This document shows, in pieces, positions 28,675 through 38,779 of a stretch of DNA of 64,000 bases (its first letter is position 1; each line of letters begins with the position of its first letter). The notes under the pieces are model-generated. The model was not told where the DNA came from and did not search any database. It was given only the letters and a program-made list of their open reading frames with translations. The stretch covers positions 1 through 64,000 of the forward strand of contig NZ_BOPH01000068.1 of NCBI RefSeq assembly GCF_016863655.1, written 5' to 3'. Source of the DNA: Virgisporangium ochraceum (GTDB lineage Bacteria > Actinomycetota > Actinomycetes > Mycobacteriales > Micromonosporaceae). The position numbers were made by a program, and so were the translations under genes.

Positions 28675-31600
28675 CTAACCCCCGGTGATCGTGAACTGCG
28701 TACCGGGCTGCCGGACGATGTCGCCGTCGGCCGAGTTGGTGATGGACACGTTGGTCAGGGTCGCGCTGCCCTGAGCCTGCGCCATCGCCAGGATGCCGGC
28801 ACCGTTGTTCGAGCGGTCGATGCGGACGTTCGTGATCGCGACGCCCGGCATGTTGCCCGACTTGAACTGGATGCCGTCGTAGGTGGAGTCGACGATGTCG
28901 GTGTCGCGGATCGTGACGCCGACGATGGGACTGGTCGCCGCGAACAACGTGATCGCGCCGAACTCCTGGTCCTCGTTCCAGAACGCGCCGCCGCACCGGT
29001 ACAGGCCGTTGTTGGCGATCAGCGTCGTCTGCGAGAACGGCAGCGGACTGTGGTCGGTCGCCAGCATGATGCCCGGGTAGTTCGCCGTGTCGTAGACGAG
29101 GTTGTTCTCGATCGAGTTGCGGTAGCCACCGTAGATGGCGATGCCGTTGGCCCGCCACGGAAGCTGCACGGTGTTGTTGACGAAGTGGTTGTCGTGCCCG
29201 ATGTCCACCGACTGGTCGCGCACGAACGGGTTGGCCCACACGGCGAGCGCGTCGTCGCCGGTGGTGCGGAACGAGGAGTTGAACACCCGCGAGTTCCGCG
29301 TGCCGTTGCTGAAGTTGATGCCGTCGGCGTACGTGTTGCGGATGCGCATCCCGGTGAAGTCCAGGCCGTCGCCCGGGTTCCAGTACGCCGGGGTGTCGCT
29401 GTAGTCGCGGCCGACCCAGGCGCCGACGTTGACGTGCTCGATCCAGACATTGCTGATCCTCGTGTTCTTCCCGAACCGGCCGTTGAGGCCGTGGCCCCGG
29501 TTGGCGCGGTTGGTCGTCATCCCGAAGATGGCGATGTCGGAGATCTGCGTGTTGTCGTCGATGTCGAAGCCGACGTTGCCCTCGTGCGGGTGGTTGATGT
29601 TCCCGCTGACGTTCTGCGGCTCGGTGTTCGTGTACAGCTGCGAGTACCACATGCCGGCACCGCGCACCGTCACGTTGCGGATGCCCTTCTGGTTGTTGCC
29701 GGTGCGGGCCGGGTCGGGCGACAGGATCTTCTGCTCCTGCCGGAACCGGCCGGCCGGGATCCAGACACAGCTGATCACACCGTTCTCGTCGTCGGTCACC
29801 GCGCGCTGGATCGCGGCGGTGTCGTCGGTGTTGTCGTCCGGGGTCGCTCCATATTGGACGATGGACGTGCAGCCGGCCGGCTGCGACAGCTGCGGTGCCA
29901 CCTGCTCCAGGTCGATCATGTCGATGATGTAGAAGGAGGCGTTGTCTCCGCTGTCACGCTGCAGCTTGAACCTCGTACCCGGCGGGTACGACTGGCCCAG
30001 CAACGCGTTCGACTCGTCGAACAGCCGGCGCGCGTTGGCCTGCGGGGTGTTCGACAGACCCTCGGTGTCGTCGGTGGTGCCGTACAGCCAGCTGTTGCGC
30101 GACGACAGGGTCAGCTTCCGGGAGAAGGCGCCGTTGATGTAGAGGCTGATCGTGAAGTCCTGGCCGCCTCCGCCAGCCGAGTCGGGGACCGAGTTGCGCA
30201 CCACGATCGAGTTCGCCTGGTTCGTGGACGTGAACTCCACGAACTGACCCTGACCACCCAGCCGCACCGACCGCCGGCCCGACGACTCGGTGGCGAAGTT
30301 GGTGTGCCCGAACGTCCGCAGCGGGTCGGCCGTGAGCACCTCGCCGTTGTGGGCGGCGATCTCGGCCTCGTAGCTGACGTACGGCACCGCCGCACCGCGT
30401 CCCACCACAATGGACTGTGACAGGGAGTTGTTGCCCTCGTTGGTCTCCGCGACGACGTTGGCGGCGTCGGCGGTCGCCGTGATGGTGGCGCCGCCGCTCG
30501 TGGCCGTCCAGCTACCGGAGATCGCGACGGTGGCCGTCGTGCCCGCCGCGATCGACGCCGTGGCGCCGTTCAACGTTGTGCCACCGACCACGACCCGGGT
30601 GGTCGACGCGGCCGACGCGCTCGTGCCGCGGTTCTGCACGTTCACCGTGAAGCTCACCGACGCGCCGATCGCCGGGTTCGGCGGGTTGGTGCTGATGCCG
30701 GTGACGAGCAGGTCCGGCCCGGGCGCCTGTGCCACCACGAGCTGCGTGGGCGCGGTCAGGCTGTTGTTGCCGTCGTTCTGTTCCACCACCGTGTTGGAAG
30801 GGTCGACGACGGCGGTGACGGCGTACGTGCCCTGCGCGCGGGTCCCCGCGTTGACCTGTACGGAGGCCGAAGCGCCCGCCGCGAGCGCGCCCACGTTGGC
30901 GGTTCCGACGACCGAGCCACCGAGGCTGAGGTTCACCGTCGTCGCCAGACTGGCGGCCGTGCCGATGTTCTGCACGGTGGCCGACAGCGTGACGGCCGTG
31001 GTCTCGGTCGGGTTGGCCGGCGACCACGTCACCGAGCTCACGACGAGGTCGGGGTTCGGCGCCGGCGTGCCGCACACCTCGAGCTCCGCCACCTGGCCGG
31101 AAGGCGCGCCGGTGTTGGAGGTGAAGCGCAGCTGGACGTCGGCGGTGGTGGCACTCACGGGGATGCTGACCGCGTTCGTGCCCTGCACGAACTGGTAGCC
31201 GGCCGCCGACACCAGGTTGGTGTAGGTGGTCGCCGCCTGGTCGCGGCCGAGGATCTGGAAGGTCTGCGTACGCGTGCCCCACGCCGGATCCGGGTTCAGC
31301 CTGACGTTCACCGCGGTGATGACATGGTTGGCGCCCAACGCGACCGTGAGGTTCTGCGGGTAGGTCGCCGCGCCCTCCCAGTAGGTGGCGAGCTGGCCGT
31401 CGTTCGCCTTGTCGGGCGTGAACGTGAACGTGGACCCGGTGGCCGTCATCGCCTTGCCCTGCGCCACGTTGACGCACTGCGGCTGCTGCGACCCGGTGCG
31501 CGTGACCGTGTTGCTGTTGCCCGACAGGTTGCCCGCACCGTCACGCGCCCGCACGAAGTACGAGACGGTCGCCGTCGGCGGCTGGGTGTCCTGATAGGAC

Positions 31601-32961
31601 AGGACGGTGCCGAGCGTCGCGACGAGGCTGCCACCGCGGTACACGTTGTACCCGGCGAGCCCGCTGCCGCCGGTGTCGGTGCTGGCGGCCCAGGTGAGCG
31701 TGATGACGTTGCCGCTCGTGCCGTGGGCCAGGTTCGCCGGGGTGCTGGGCGGCGTGGTGTCGGTTCCGGTGCCGGTGCGGGTCACCGTGTTGCTGTTGCC
31801 GGAGACGTTGCCCGCGACATCCCTCGCCCGTACGAAGTAGGACACGGTTGCCGTGGTCGGCTGGGTGTCCGTGAAGGAGGTGACGTTGCCGACCTGCTGT
31901 GCGAGGGTCCCGTTGCGGTAGACGTCGTAACCGGCGAGGCCGCTGCCGCCGGCGTTGTCGGTGGAGGCGCCCCAGTTGAGCGTGATCGTGCTGCCGTTCT
32001 GGCTGTAGGACAGCGTTCCGGGCACGCTCGGCGGCGTGGTGTCGGTGCCGGCGGTGGCGCCGTAGATCTCCACTTCGGACAGTTGACCGGCCGGCCAGCC
32101 GCTGTTCGCCGTGATGGCGATCCGCACGTACCGCGCGGTGGCCGCGCTGAACGTGACGGTGACCGAGTTGGCGCTCACGGCCGGATCGAACGTGTAGTTC
32201 TGGCTCGCCTTGAGATCCGTGAACGAGGAGCCGTTCGTGCTGCCCTGCACGCTCAGCGTCTGCGTGCGGGTCGCCCAGCCCGACGCCGGAAGCTTGAGCA
32301 CGACGCGGTCGATGCTGCGCGCGGCGCCGAGGTCGACCTGCACCCAGGCCGGGAACCCGTTGCTCTCCCAGTAGGAGCCCTGGTTCCCGTCGGTCGTGCG
32401 CGACGAGTCGTAGACGTCGGAGTGGCCGCTCTCCTGCGTCGGGCGTCCCTGCGCGAGGTTGCCGGTCGGCGCGCCCGCGCCGTACACCTCCACTTCGGAC
32501 AGTTGCGCCGCGCCCCAGCCGGTGTTGCCACTGATGTTCACCCGCACGTAGCGGGTGGTGACCGCGGCGAAGTCGATGGTGACGGCCGGGTTGAAGGTGC
32601 GGCCGGCACCGGCGACGATCGTGCTGAAGTTCGTCCCGTCGGTGCTGCCCTCGATGGCGAGCGTCTGGGTGCGGGCACCCCAACCGGAGGGCAGCTTCAG
32701 GACCACCTGGTCGATGCTGACGCTGGCGCCCAGGTCGACGCGGGCCCACTGGGGGAGGGCGCCCGAGCTCTCCCAGTAGCTGCCCTGGTTGCCGTCGTTG
32801 ATGTTGGCGGCCGCGTACGGCCCGTTGACGCTGCTGGCGGCGGCGGCCTTGCCGATCGAGAGGTTGGGGCCGCCGGCCGCGTTCGCGGCGGGCACCCAGG
32901 CCCCCGCTGTCGCGGCCACGACGGCGACGGCCGTCGTGAGCACGGAGATGAGTCTTCTCAT
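28675..32961 (-). CDS. Secreted GH87 alpha-1,3-glucanase (mycodextranase type), multi-modular
   Basis: A 1428-residue exported enzyme. The order is: signal peptide (1-29); two F5/8-type C (CBM32-like) domains (about 30-165 and 168-305); two FN3 domains (309-400 and 402-485); a third F5/8-type C domain (495-635); two CARDB domains (635-750 and 747-850); a CBM35-like domain (860-1020, VSYEAEIAAHNGEV). The C-terminal GH87 right-handed beta-helix covers about 1020-1428, with the catalytic Asp candidates in TYADGINFSNG (about 1214) and TTGDDALAVW (about 1235). GH87 enzymes cut alpha-1,3-glucan or nigeran of fungal walls, so the likely role is mycolytic feeding. Start: ATG 32961 with GAGGAC-like spacing before it. 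A 233-bp region upstream holds an inverted repeat. Confidence 0.92.
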   Translation of the reverse strand: MRRLISVLTTAVAVVAATAGAWVPAANAAGGPNLSIGKAAAASSVNGPYAAANINDGNQGSYWESSGALPQWARVDLGASVSIDQVVLKLPSGWGARTQTLAIEGSTDGTNFSTIVAGAGRTFNPAVTIDFAAVTTRYVRVNISGNTGWGAAQLSEVEVYGAGAPTGNLAQGRPTQESGHSDVYDSSRTTDGNQGSYWESNGFPAWVQVDLGAARSIDRVVLKLPASGWATRTQTLSVQGSTNGSSFTDLKASQNYTFDPAVSANSVTVTFSAATARYVRIAITANSGWPAGQLSEVEIYGATAGTDTTPPSVPGTLSYSQNGSTITLNWGASTDNAGGSGLAGYDVYRNGTLAQQVGNVTSFTDTQPTTATVSYFVRARDVAGNVSGNSNTVTRTGTGTDTTPPSTPANLAHGTSGNVITLTWAASTDTGGSGLAGYNVYRGGSLVATLGTVLSYQDTQPPTATVSYFVRARDGAGNLSGNSNTVTRTGSQQPQCVNVAQGKAMTATGSTFTFTPDKANDGQLATYWEGAATYPQNLTVALGANHVITAVNVRLNPDPAWGTRTQTFQILGRDQAATTYTNLVSAAGYQFVQGTNAVSIPVSATTADVQLRFTSNTGAPSGQVAELEVCGTPAPNPDLVVSSVTWSPANPTETTAVTLSATVQNIGTAASLATTVNLSLGGSVVGTANVGALAAGASASVQVNAGTRAQGTYAVTAVVDPSNTVVEQNDGNNSLTAPTQLVVAQAPGPDLLVTGISTNPPNPAIGASVSFTVNVQNRGTSASAASTTRVVVGGTTLNGATASIAAGTTATVAISGSWTATSGGATITATADAANVVAETNEGNNSLSQSIVVGRGAAVPYVSYEAEIAAHNGEVLTADPLRTFGHTNFATESSGRRSVRLGGQGQFVEFTSTNQANSIVVRNSVPDSAGGGGQDFTISLYINGAFSRKLTLSSRNSWLYGTTDDTEGLSNTPQANARRLFDESNALLGQSYPPGTRFKLQRDSGDNASFYIIDMIDLEQVAPQLSQPAGCTSIVQYGATPDDNTDDTAAIQRAVTDDENGVISCVWIPAGRFRQEQKILSPDPARTGNNQKGIRNVTVRGAGMWYSQLYTNTEPQNVSGNINHPHEGNVGFDIDDNTQISDIAIFGMTTNRANRGHGLNGRFGKNTRISNVWIEHVNVGAWVGRDYSDTPAYWNPGDGLDFTGMRIRNTYADGINFSNGTRNSRVFNSSFRTTGDDALAVWANPFVRDQSVDIGHDNHFVNNTVQLPWRANGIAIYGGYRNSIENNLVYDTANYPGIMLATDHSPLPFSQTTLIANNGLYRCGGAFWNEDQEFGAITLFAATSPIVGVTIRDTDIVDSTYDGIQFKSGNMPGVAITNVRIDRSNNGAGILAMAQAQGSATLTNVSITNSADGDIVRQPGTQFTITGG

Positions 32962-33078
32962 GGGGGTCCTTCACGCAGGGAGGCCGCACGCGGCGGTCGC
33001 CCGGCTGGGGGACCCCGCGCACGCGCAGGGTGGGGTGCTCCCCGGCGGGCGGGCCGGGAAGGAAGTGGGCGGGCATCT

Positions 33079-33114
33079 GCGCAAGAATTTCATCGACTTG
33101 TAGGAATCTTGCGC
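33079..33114 (-). promoter_or_regulatory. Candidate operator: 8-bp inverted repeat in AT-rich DNA
   Basis: GCGCAAGA (33079-33086) and TCTTGCGC (33107-33114) form a perfect inverted repeat 20 bases apart, about 118-153 bases upstream of the GH87 start and downstream of the STAND gene's stop. The interior (ATTTCATCGACTTGTAGGAA) is AT-rich for this genome. It may be a regulator site for the glucanase or a weak terminator of the STAND gene. Confidence 0.45.
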
Positions 33115-33194
33115 GAGGTTGGCCAAAGGTTACCGACGCACTACGAGCGCGTCAACAGGTCAACCAGGTTCGATCCGCGTGTGTCCGCCCCGGC

Positions 33195-36071
33195 TCAGAG
33201 CGGCATCGGGTCGACGTCGCAGGTAGCCCTTGTCCATCCGGCGGCTTCCTGCGTCGCGGGGTGGCCCGGTCCGAGTACGCGTCCGAGCCGTTCGAGGATG
33301 TCCAGGTGCAGTTGCTTCGCCTCGTCGTCGTGTCCGAGCTCCCGTCGATCGATCGCATGGTTGATGGCACATGCGAGCACGAGCGGATGGTCGTCGGACA
33401 GGATGGTGCGTAGCCGGCGAAGGTTGGCGGAGTCGAGGTCGTGAGCATGCCGTATCTCGCCCTTGGCGAACAGGTCACTTGCCAGATTGATCGCGCACGC
33501 CGCGGTCAGGGTATGGCTGTCTCCGAGACCACCACGAAGCTGCTCGATGGCCGCGGCGTCGGTCTGGTAGGCGTGATCGGCCGCGCCGAGAAGTCGATCG
33601 GTGGCGGCGAGGTTCACCGCGGCGACCGTCGTGTAGGGGTGACGTTCGCCCAGCGTCCCTACGTAGCGTTCGTACGTTGAACGCCCAAGTTCCCACGCCG
33701 TATGGAGGTCGCCGGACGCCCGACGAGCAGTCGACAGGCTCAGGTGGCTGGCAAGGGTCTCGGGATGATGCGGTCCGTACTGATTCGCAGACAGCGCGCT
33801 GGCGGCTTCCGCGCATTCGAGCGCACCCTGGTGGTCGCCTGCCTTACGTCGCGTCACGGACAGTGTCAGCACCGCCCGCTGCGTGACGTAGTTGTGCTCT
33901 CCGAGTATGAGTTGGAGTCTGGCGACCAGCACCTCCAGCGCACGCCGGGCGCCGAGGTAGTCCCCGAGTTCGCGTTGGTCGATGGTCAACCCGAGGTGGG
34001 TGTAGTAGGTGGTGAGATGGTCTTCCCCGAAAATGCCGACCATCCGCCGGAACGTCTGTTCGTCGAGCGTCCGCGCCCGCTCGAACTGGCCGACCAGGCG
34101 GAGGCTCACGCCGAGGTTGTGGGCCGCACGAAGCGTGATCGGGTCGTCGGCACCGAACAGCCGGGTGGACTCACGATGGACAGTCTTGGAGACTTCGAGT
34201 GCGGCCACGAAGTCCCCTCGTGCCCGCAGGTCAGCGGCCATCGCCTGCATGGCGCCGAGGGTTCCTCTGTCCTCGTCACCGAAAGCTCGCCGGTACCCGT
34301 CGAGGACCTGCATGTTGAGAGCGGCCGCCTCAGCGAAGCGGGCGCTGTGGAACAGCATGAACCCTAGTCGGGCGGCCACTCCGAGGGTCTGTGGATGCTC
34401 CGCGCCGAGGAGGACGCGCCAGGCTTCGAGGGCACGCTGGGAGATCTCTATGCCTCCGTCGTTGTCTCCCCAGCGGAACAGATACAGCGCTTCGTTGAGA
34501 ACCAGCCGACGAACGGGATCGTGACCGCAGTCGAAGGCGCCGGAGGCGACGACGTGTGCGTACAGTTCGCCGTACCGGGGCCAGTTCGCCGGCGCATCCG
34601 GGTCGTCCGGATCGCTGGACGCGAGCAGCAGGTGCACGCCGTGCCGTAGGGTCTTCCGCTGATCGTCGGCCATCTGCCCGATGAGGACGTGCTGCACCAG
34701 CCGGTGCAGTTGGATGGTGTCGTTCCTGTGGTCGATCCGGGCCAGGCCGTGCCGGTTGATCTCCCTGATTGCCCGGCTGAACTGGATGGGGTCACGCAGC
34801 GTCTCGTCCAGTTCCGGCAGGATCCGGATCTGCGGTGATCCGGTCAACAGGCATCGGGAAATGGGTTCCGGTGCGAGGAAAGCGCACAGCTGCAGCAGCT
34901 GCATCGCGCCCGCGTTCCGCGCGCGTAGCGCGTCCAGCGAGACATTCCAGGCAGCGGCGACTGTGGTGGGATAACCCAGTGGTGGTGCGTCGTCCAGCAG
35001 CTCTGGGCGCTTCTCCTCCAGCAGGCGCAGATACTCGTTGACCGGCATGCCGGTCTCGGATCGCCAGGCGGCTGCCTGCTCGATGGCCAATGGCAGGTCG
35101 CCAAGGGTGAAGGCGAGCCGGTCGGCATCTTCGATACTCAGCTCGGGCCCACGTCGACGGAGCAGCTCGGTGCTCTCCGCACGGGTGAAGACGTCCACCT
35201 CGACGGTGTCGGCCACGGATGCCCACCGTGAATCGCGTGAGGTGACGAGGATGCGTCCGGGACCGCCGGTGGGAAAGAAGGGTGTAACAGACTCCGGGCT
35301 CTCTGCATTATCGAAGACCAGTAACCATTCGCTGAACGGTGTGCCGGCACGAAGCGCCTCGCGAACCGCCGGTACGGCGGCGTTGGCCTCGGCTCCCACC
35401 GGCAGCCCGAGCCGGTGGGCAAGCTCGCTCAGCGCTTGGCGGATCTGTGCCGGCCGCTCCGACGGGATCCACCAAACCAGCTCGTACTCGTTCTGATAAC
35501 GGTAGATGTACTCGGTCGAGAGCTGTGTCTTTCCCACTCCGCCCATCCCGTAGAGCGCCTCAGGAAGGAGGGCCGTAGGTCCCGATCGCAGCCGTTCGTG
35601 CAGGGTTCCAAGCATCGCGTGGCGGCCGGTGAAGTTCGGGTTGCGGGGTGGGATGTTTCCCCACACGACCGGGCGGTGCCGGCCTCTCGGACCGGACGTC
35701 CCGCAGGTGTCGGCGGTTCGCGCGACCCGCAGGGTCGCCCCGCCCGCGGCGACCCACTGGTCGAGGAGGTTGCGCAGCGTCCTGGTCTGGTTGGTGTCGG
35801 GTTCCAGCCGTTCCGCGACCGTGACGAGGCTGACCAGTCCGCCTTGCGTTCCGGCGAGCGATCGCACCAGGTCGAACAGCTGAGCGCGAACCGCTGAGTG
35901 ACGTCGCAGGGCCACGGGCGTACCGAGCTCGTCGTTGATCATTTGCAGTGCGAGCTGGAGCCCGGACTCACTGGAAAACGTCATCGACGTCTGGAGCTCC
36001 GCGACCATCCGCCCCTCGACATCGAGGCGCCCGCCGCCTCCCATGCGCAGAGATCGAGCGTCCTCGGACAT
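33195..36071 (-). CDS. STAND NTPase: likely EAD2 - NB-ARC - TPR protein
   Basis: A 958-residue protein. Residues about 30-115 (LQLALQMINDELGTPVALRR, GGLVSLVTVAERLEP) match my memory of effector-associated domain 2, a small helical adaptor that recruits separately encoded effectors through like-with-like pairing. The NB-ARC domain (about 150-450) has Walker A GMGGVGKTQL (about 175), Walker B WLLVFDNAE, the sensor RILVTSRDSRW and GLPL-type GDLPLAIEQAAAW. Residues about 500-940 are kinesin-light-chain-type TPRs of about 42 residues with repeated LGExHPxT motifs. Such proteins are predicted sensors in biological conflict or signalling systems. Start: ATG 36071 (MSEDARSL); the 24 residues upstream look non-coding. 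No effector with a matching EAD is in the window. Confidence 0.82.
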   Translation of the reverse strand: MSEDARSLRMGGGGRLDVEGRMVAELQTSMTFSSESGLQLALQMINDELGTPVALRRHSAVRAQLFDLVRSLAGTQGGLVSLVTVAERLEPDTNQTRTLRNLLDQWVAAGGATLRVARTADTCGTSGPRGRHRPVVWGNIPPRNPNFTGRHAMLGTLHERLRSGPTALLPEALYGMGGVGKTQLSTEYIYRYQNEYELVWWIPSERPAQIRQALSELAHRLGLPVGAEANAAVPAVREALRAGTPFSEWLLVFDNAESPESVTPFFPTGGPGRILVTSRDSRWASVADTVEVDVFTRAESTELLRRRGPELSIEDADRLAFTLGDLPLAIEQAAAWRSETGMPVNEYLRLLEEKRPELLDDAPPLGYPTTVAAAWNVSLDALRARNAGAMQLLQLCAFLAPEPISRCLLTGSPQIRILPELDETLRDPIQFSRAIREINRHGLARIDHRNDTIQLHRLVQHVLIGQMADDQRKTLRHGVHLLLASSDPDDPDAPANWPRYGELYAHVVASGAFDCGHDPVRRLVLNEALYLFRWGDNDGGIEISQRALEAWRVLLGAEHPQTLGVAARLGFMLFHSARFAEAAALNMQVLDGYRRAFGDEDRGTLGAMQAMAADLRARGDFVAALEVSKTVHRESTRLFGADDPITLRAAHNLGVSLRLVGQFERARTLDEQTFRRMVGIFGEDHLTTYYTHLGLTIDQRELGDYLGARRALEVLVARLQLILGEHNYVTQRAVLTLSVTRRKAGDHQGALECAEAASALSANQYGPHHPETLASHLSLSTARRASGDLHTAWELGRSTYERYVGTLGERHPYTTVAAVNLAATDRLLGAADHAYQTDAAAIEQLRGGLGDSHTLTAACAINLASDLFAKGEIRHAHDLDSANLRRLRTILSDDHPLVLACAINHAIDRRELGHDDEAKQLHLDILERLGRVLGPGHPATQEAAGWTRATCDVDPMPL

Positions 36072-36166
36072 GGCGAACTTTCGGTTGGTGCGGCACGCGC
36101 AGCGACTCCTCATTATGTCTGAGACCGCGTGCGATGTGACCAACGACCAACCGAAAGGCGTACACG

Positions 36167-38764
36167 CTAAGCGGGCAGCGAGGCGGGGACGACCACGCGG
36201 TGCGTGCCGGGTTCGAGGGTCCGCGCCGGTTCACCGGCCAGGTCCAGGGAAGCGGTGACCCCGTACGGCACCGTCACGTCGACCGTCAGCTCGCCGTCGT
36301 CCGCCAGTTCCCACGCGATCGCCGCCAGGCCGTACGGGGTTTCGTGCCGCGCCTGGGCCCACGACAGCCCTCCGCCCGGGCGGGGCCGGAACACGATCTG
36401 GCGGTAACCCGGCGCGGCCGGCACCAGGCCCGCCACCACCCGGTGCATCCAGTCGGCGATCGCGCCGAAGGCGTAGTGGTTGAACGACGTCATCGTGCCG
36501 GGGTTGACCGTGCCGTCGGGGAGCAGGCTGTCCCAGCGTTCCCAGATCGTCGTGGCGCCCTGGGTCACCGGGTAGAGCCACGACGGGCACTCGCGCTCCA
36601 GGAGCAGGTCGTACGCCGTGTCCAGGTGACCGGTGCGGGTGAGCGCGTCGGCGACCAGGGGTGTACCGAGGAAACCGGTGCCGATGCGGTTGCCGCCCTG
36701 CGCCACGAGTTCCGCGAGCCGCTGCCCGGCCAGCGCCAGCTCGTCGGCCGGGAGGAGCTCGAACATGATGGCCAGCGCGTAGGCGGTCTGGGTGTCGCTC
36801 GACAGGCGGCCCGGACCGGTGCGGTACCGGTCCGCGAACGCCGTGCGCACGTCAGAGGCCAGCGTGCGGTAACGGGAGGAGTCGTCGGCGCGGCCCAGAA
36901 CCGAGGCGATGTCGGCCAGGCGGCGCGCGGACTGCGCGAAGTAGGCCGTCGCCACCAGGTGCCGGTCGGTCGCGGCGGCCGCCGGGTCGTCGGCCGGGGC
37001 GGTCGGGTCGAGCCAGTCACCGAGCTGGAAGTCCGTGTCCCAGACATGGGGCGGGCCGGAGTGCCGGTCGAGGAGGTCGACCCAGGCCTTCGCGCTCGGG
37101 TACTGGCGCTCCAGGATTCCGGCGTCGCCGAACCGCTCGTAGAGCGTCCAGGGGGTGAGGACCGCGGCGTCGCCCCAGCCGGCACCCGGACGGATCGGCG
37201 TCCATCGCTCGTGCGACGGGATCACCGGGACGTACCACGGCACGGTGCCGTCGGGCAGCTGCTCCAGGGCGACGTCGACGAGCCAGGAGGAGAGCATCCC
37301 GGAGCAGTCGTAGAGGAAGGACGCCGTGGGCGCGAACACCTGGATGTCACCGGTCCAGCCGACGCGTTCGTCGCGCTGTGGACAGTCGGTGGGGATGTCG
37401 AGAAAGTTGCCCCGCATGCTCCAGACGACGTTGTCGTGCAACCGGTTCAGCACGGCGTCGGAGCACTCGAACCAGCCGGTGCGGGCCATGTCGGTGTGGT
37501 GGACGCGCGCCACGAGATCACCGTCGCGGGCGGCGCGGTCGAGGTCGCCGGGCCAGCCGTCGACCTCGACGTAGCGGAAGCCGTGGAACGTGAACCTCGG
37601 CTCCCACTCCTCGGTCGCCCGGCCGGCCATCGTGTACGAGTCGGTCGAGCGGGCCTCCCGCAGCGGGCGCTGGTACAGCTCGCCGTCCTGCAGCACCTCC
37701 GCGGTGCGCAGGGTCACCGTCTGCCCGGCCGACCCGCTGACCCGGATCCGCAGGCGGCCCACCAGGTTCTGCCCGAAGTCGACCACCCGGCGTCCGCCCG
37801 GGGTGGTGAGGACCGCGACCGGCTGCACCTCCCCGGTGCAGCGCACCGGCGGTCCCATCGGCGCGGCCAACGTGGCCGGATCGCGGTGCCGGACCTGCAC
37901 CCGGCTCCACCCGGCGTCGTCGAATCCCGGCGAGGACCAGCCGGCCAGCTCCCGGCGGGCGTCGTACGCCTCGCCGTCGTAGTTGCCGGCGTACAGGATC
38001 GGACCCTGGGCCGCGTGCCACGACGGGTCGGTGGCGATCACCTCGCTGCGCCCGTCCACATAGAAGATCTCGAGCTGCGCGATCAGGGAGAGGTCGGTGC
38101 CGAAGAGGTTGCGGAACCCGCCGCGCCAGCCGAGGCGGCCGCGGTACCAACCGTCGCCGAGCCACCCGCCGATCGCGTTGTCGCCGGCGCGCAGCAACGC
38201 GGTGACGTCGTAGGTGTAGTAGCGCAGGCGCTTCGGGTACACGGTCCAGCCGGGTGAGAGCGTGTCGTCGCCGACGCGCTGTCCGTTCACCTCGAGCTCG
38301 TAGACGCCGTGCGCGCTCGCGTAGAGCCGGGCGCTCCTGACCTCGCCCGCGACGTGGAAGCCCCGCCGCACCAGGGACGGCCGGCGGCGGTCGGAGTCGG
38401 GGTCCTCCGGCCAGGAGGCGCCGACCGGTCGGGCGACCCAGTCGTCGGGACGCAGGAGCCCGGCCTCGATCACCGTCGGCCCGCTCCAGTCCGAGGAGCG
38501 ACCGGACGCGTCGAACACGCGGACGCGCACCACGACCTGTTCGCGGGATCCCAGTGGCTCAACCGGCCACGGCACGAGAAGCTGGTCGGGTGAGGCCACG
38601 CGCACCACCGAGCGGGTACCGCCCCTGGTCACCTCGACCTCGTAGCCGGCCTGCGTCCAGGGGCCGGAACCGGTGACCCGCCAGGACAGGCGGGGGCGGC
38701 TCTCGCCGATACCCAGCGGCACCCGGTGGTGCTCAGCCGTCGGGGGCAGCGGGGTAACGGTCAT
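36167..38764 (-). CDS. GH78 alpha-L-rhamnosidase
   Basis: An 865-residue cytoplasmic enzyme (no signal peptide) that removes alpha-linked L-rhamnose. N-terminal Bac_rhamnosid_N-type and beta-sandwich domains (FHVAGEVRSARLYASAHGVYELEVNGQRVG, SPGWTVYPKRLRYYTYDVT) precede the (alpha/alpha)6 barrel. It contains DIPTDCPQRDERVGWTGDIQ with the conserved acidic residues of the catalytic site (about residue 465) and GATTIWERWDSL, a second conserved Glu (about 735). The C-terminal domain ends with RPGGGLSWAQARHETPYG. Start: ATG 38764 with GGAGG 7 bases upstream. It is divergent from the UPF0261 operon, and the shared promoter holds two LacI-type operators. Intracellular location implies that rhamnosides are imported intact, presumably by the ABC importer of this island. 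Confidence 0.93.
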   Translation of the reverse strand: MTVTPLPPTAEHHRVPLGIGESRPRLSWRVTGSGPWTQAGYEVEVTRGGTRSVVRVASPDQLLVPWPVEPLGSREQVVVRVRVFDASGRSSDWSGPTVIEAGLLRPDDWVARPVGASWPEDPDSDRRRPSLVRRGFHVAGEVRSARLYASAHGVYELEVNGQRVGDDTLSPGWTVYPKRLRYYTYDVTALLRAGDNAIGGWLGDGWYRGRLGWRGGFRNLFGTDLSLIAQLEIFYVDGRSEVIATDPSWHAAQGPILYAGNYDGEAYDARRELAGWSSPGFDDAGWSRVQVRHRDPATLAAPMGPPVRCTGEVQPVAVLTTPGGRRVVDFGQNLVGRLRIRVSGSAGQTVTLRTAEVLQDGELYQRPLREARSTDSYTMAGRATEEWEPRFTFHGFRYVEVDGWPGDLDRAARDGDLVARVHHTDMARTGWFECSDAVLNRLHDNVVWSMRGNFLDIPTDCPQRDERVGWTGDIQVFAPTASFLYDCSGMLSSWLVDVALEQLPDGTVPWYVPVIPSHERWTPIRPGAGWGDAAVLTPWTLYERFGDAGILERQYPSAKAWVDLLDRHSGPPHVWDTDFQLGDWLDPTAPADDPAAAATDRHLVATAYFAQSARRLADIASVLGRADDSSRYRTLASDVRTAFADRYRTGPGRLSSDTQTAYALAIMFELLPADELALAGQRLAELVAQGGNRIGTGFLGTPLVADALTRTGHLDTAYDLLLERECPSWLYPVTQGATTIWERWDSLLPDGTVNPGTMTSFNHYAFGAIADWMHRVVAGLVPAAPGYRQIVFRPRPGGGLSWAQARHETPYGLAAIAWELADDGELTVDVTVPYGVTASLDLAGEPARTLEPGTHRVVVPASLPA

Positions 38765-38779
38765 TCAACTACCTCCGGC

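Noticed and set aside
37373-37383. CTGTGGACAG as another copy of the CCACWGTGGAC palindrome
   Set aside because: The left half CCAC is missing; only sequences with both halves were counted.
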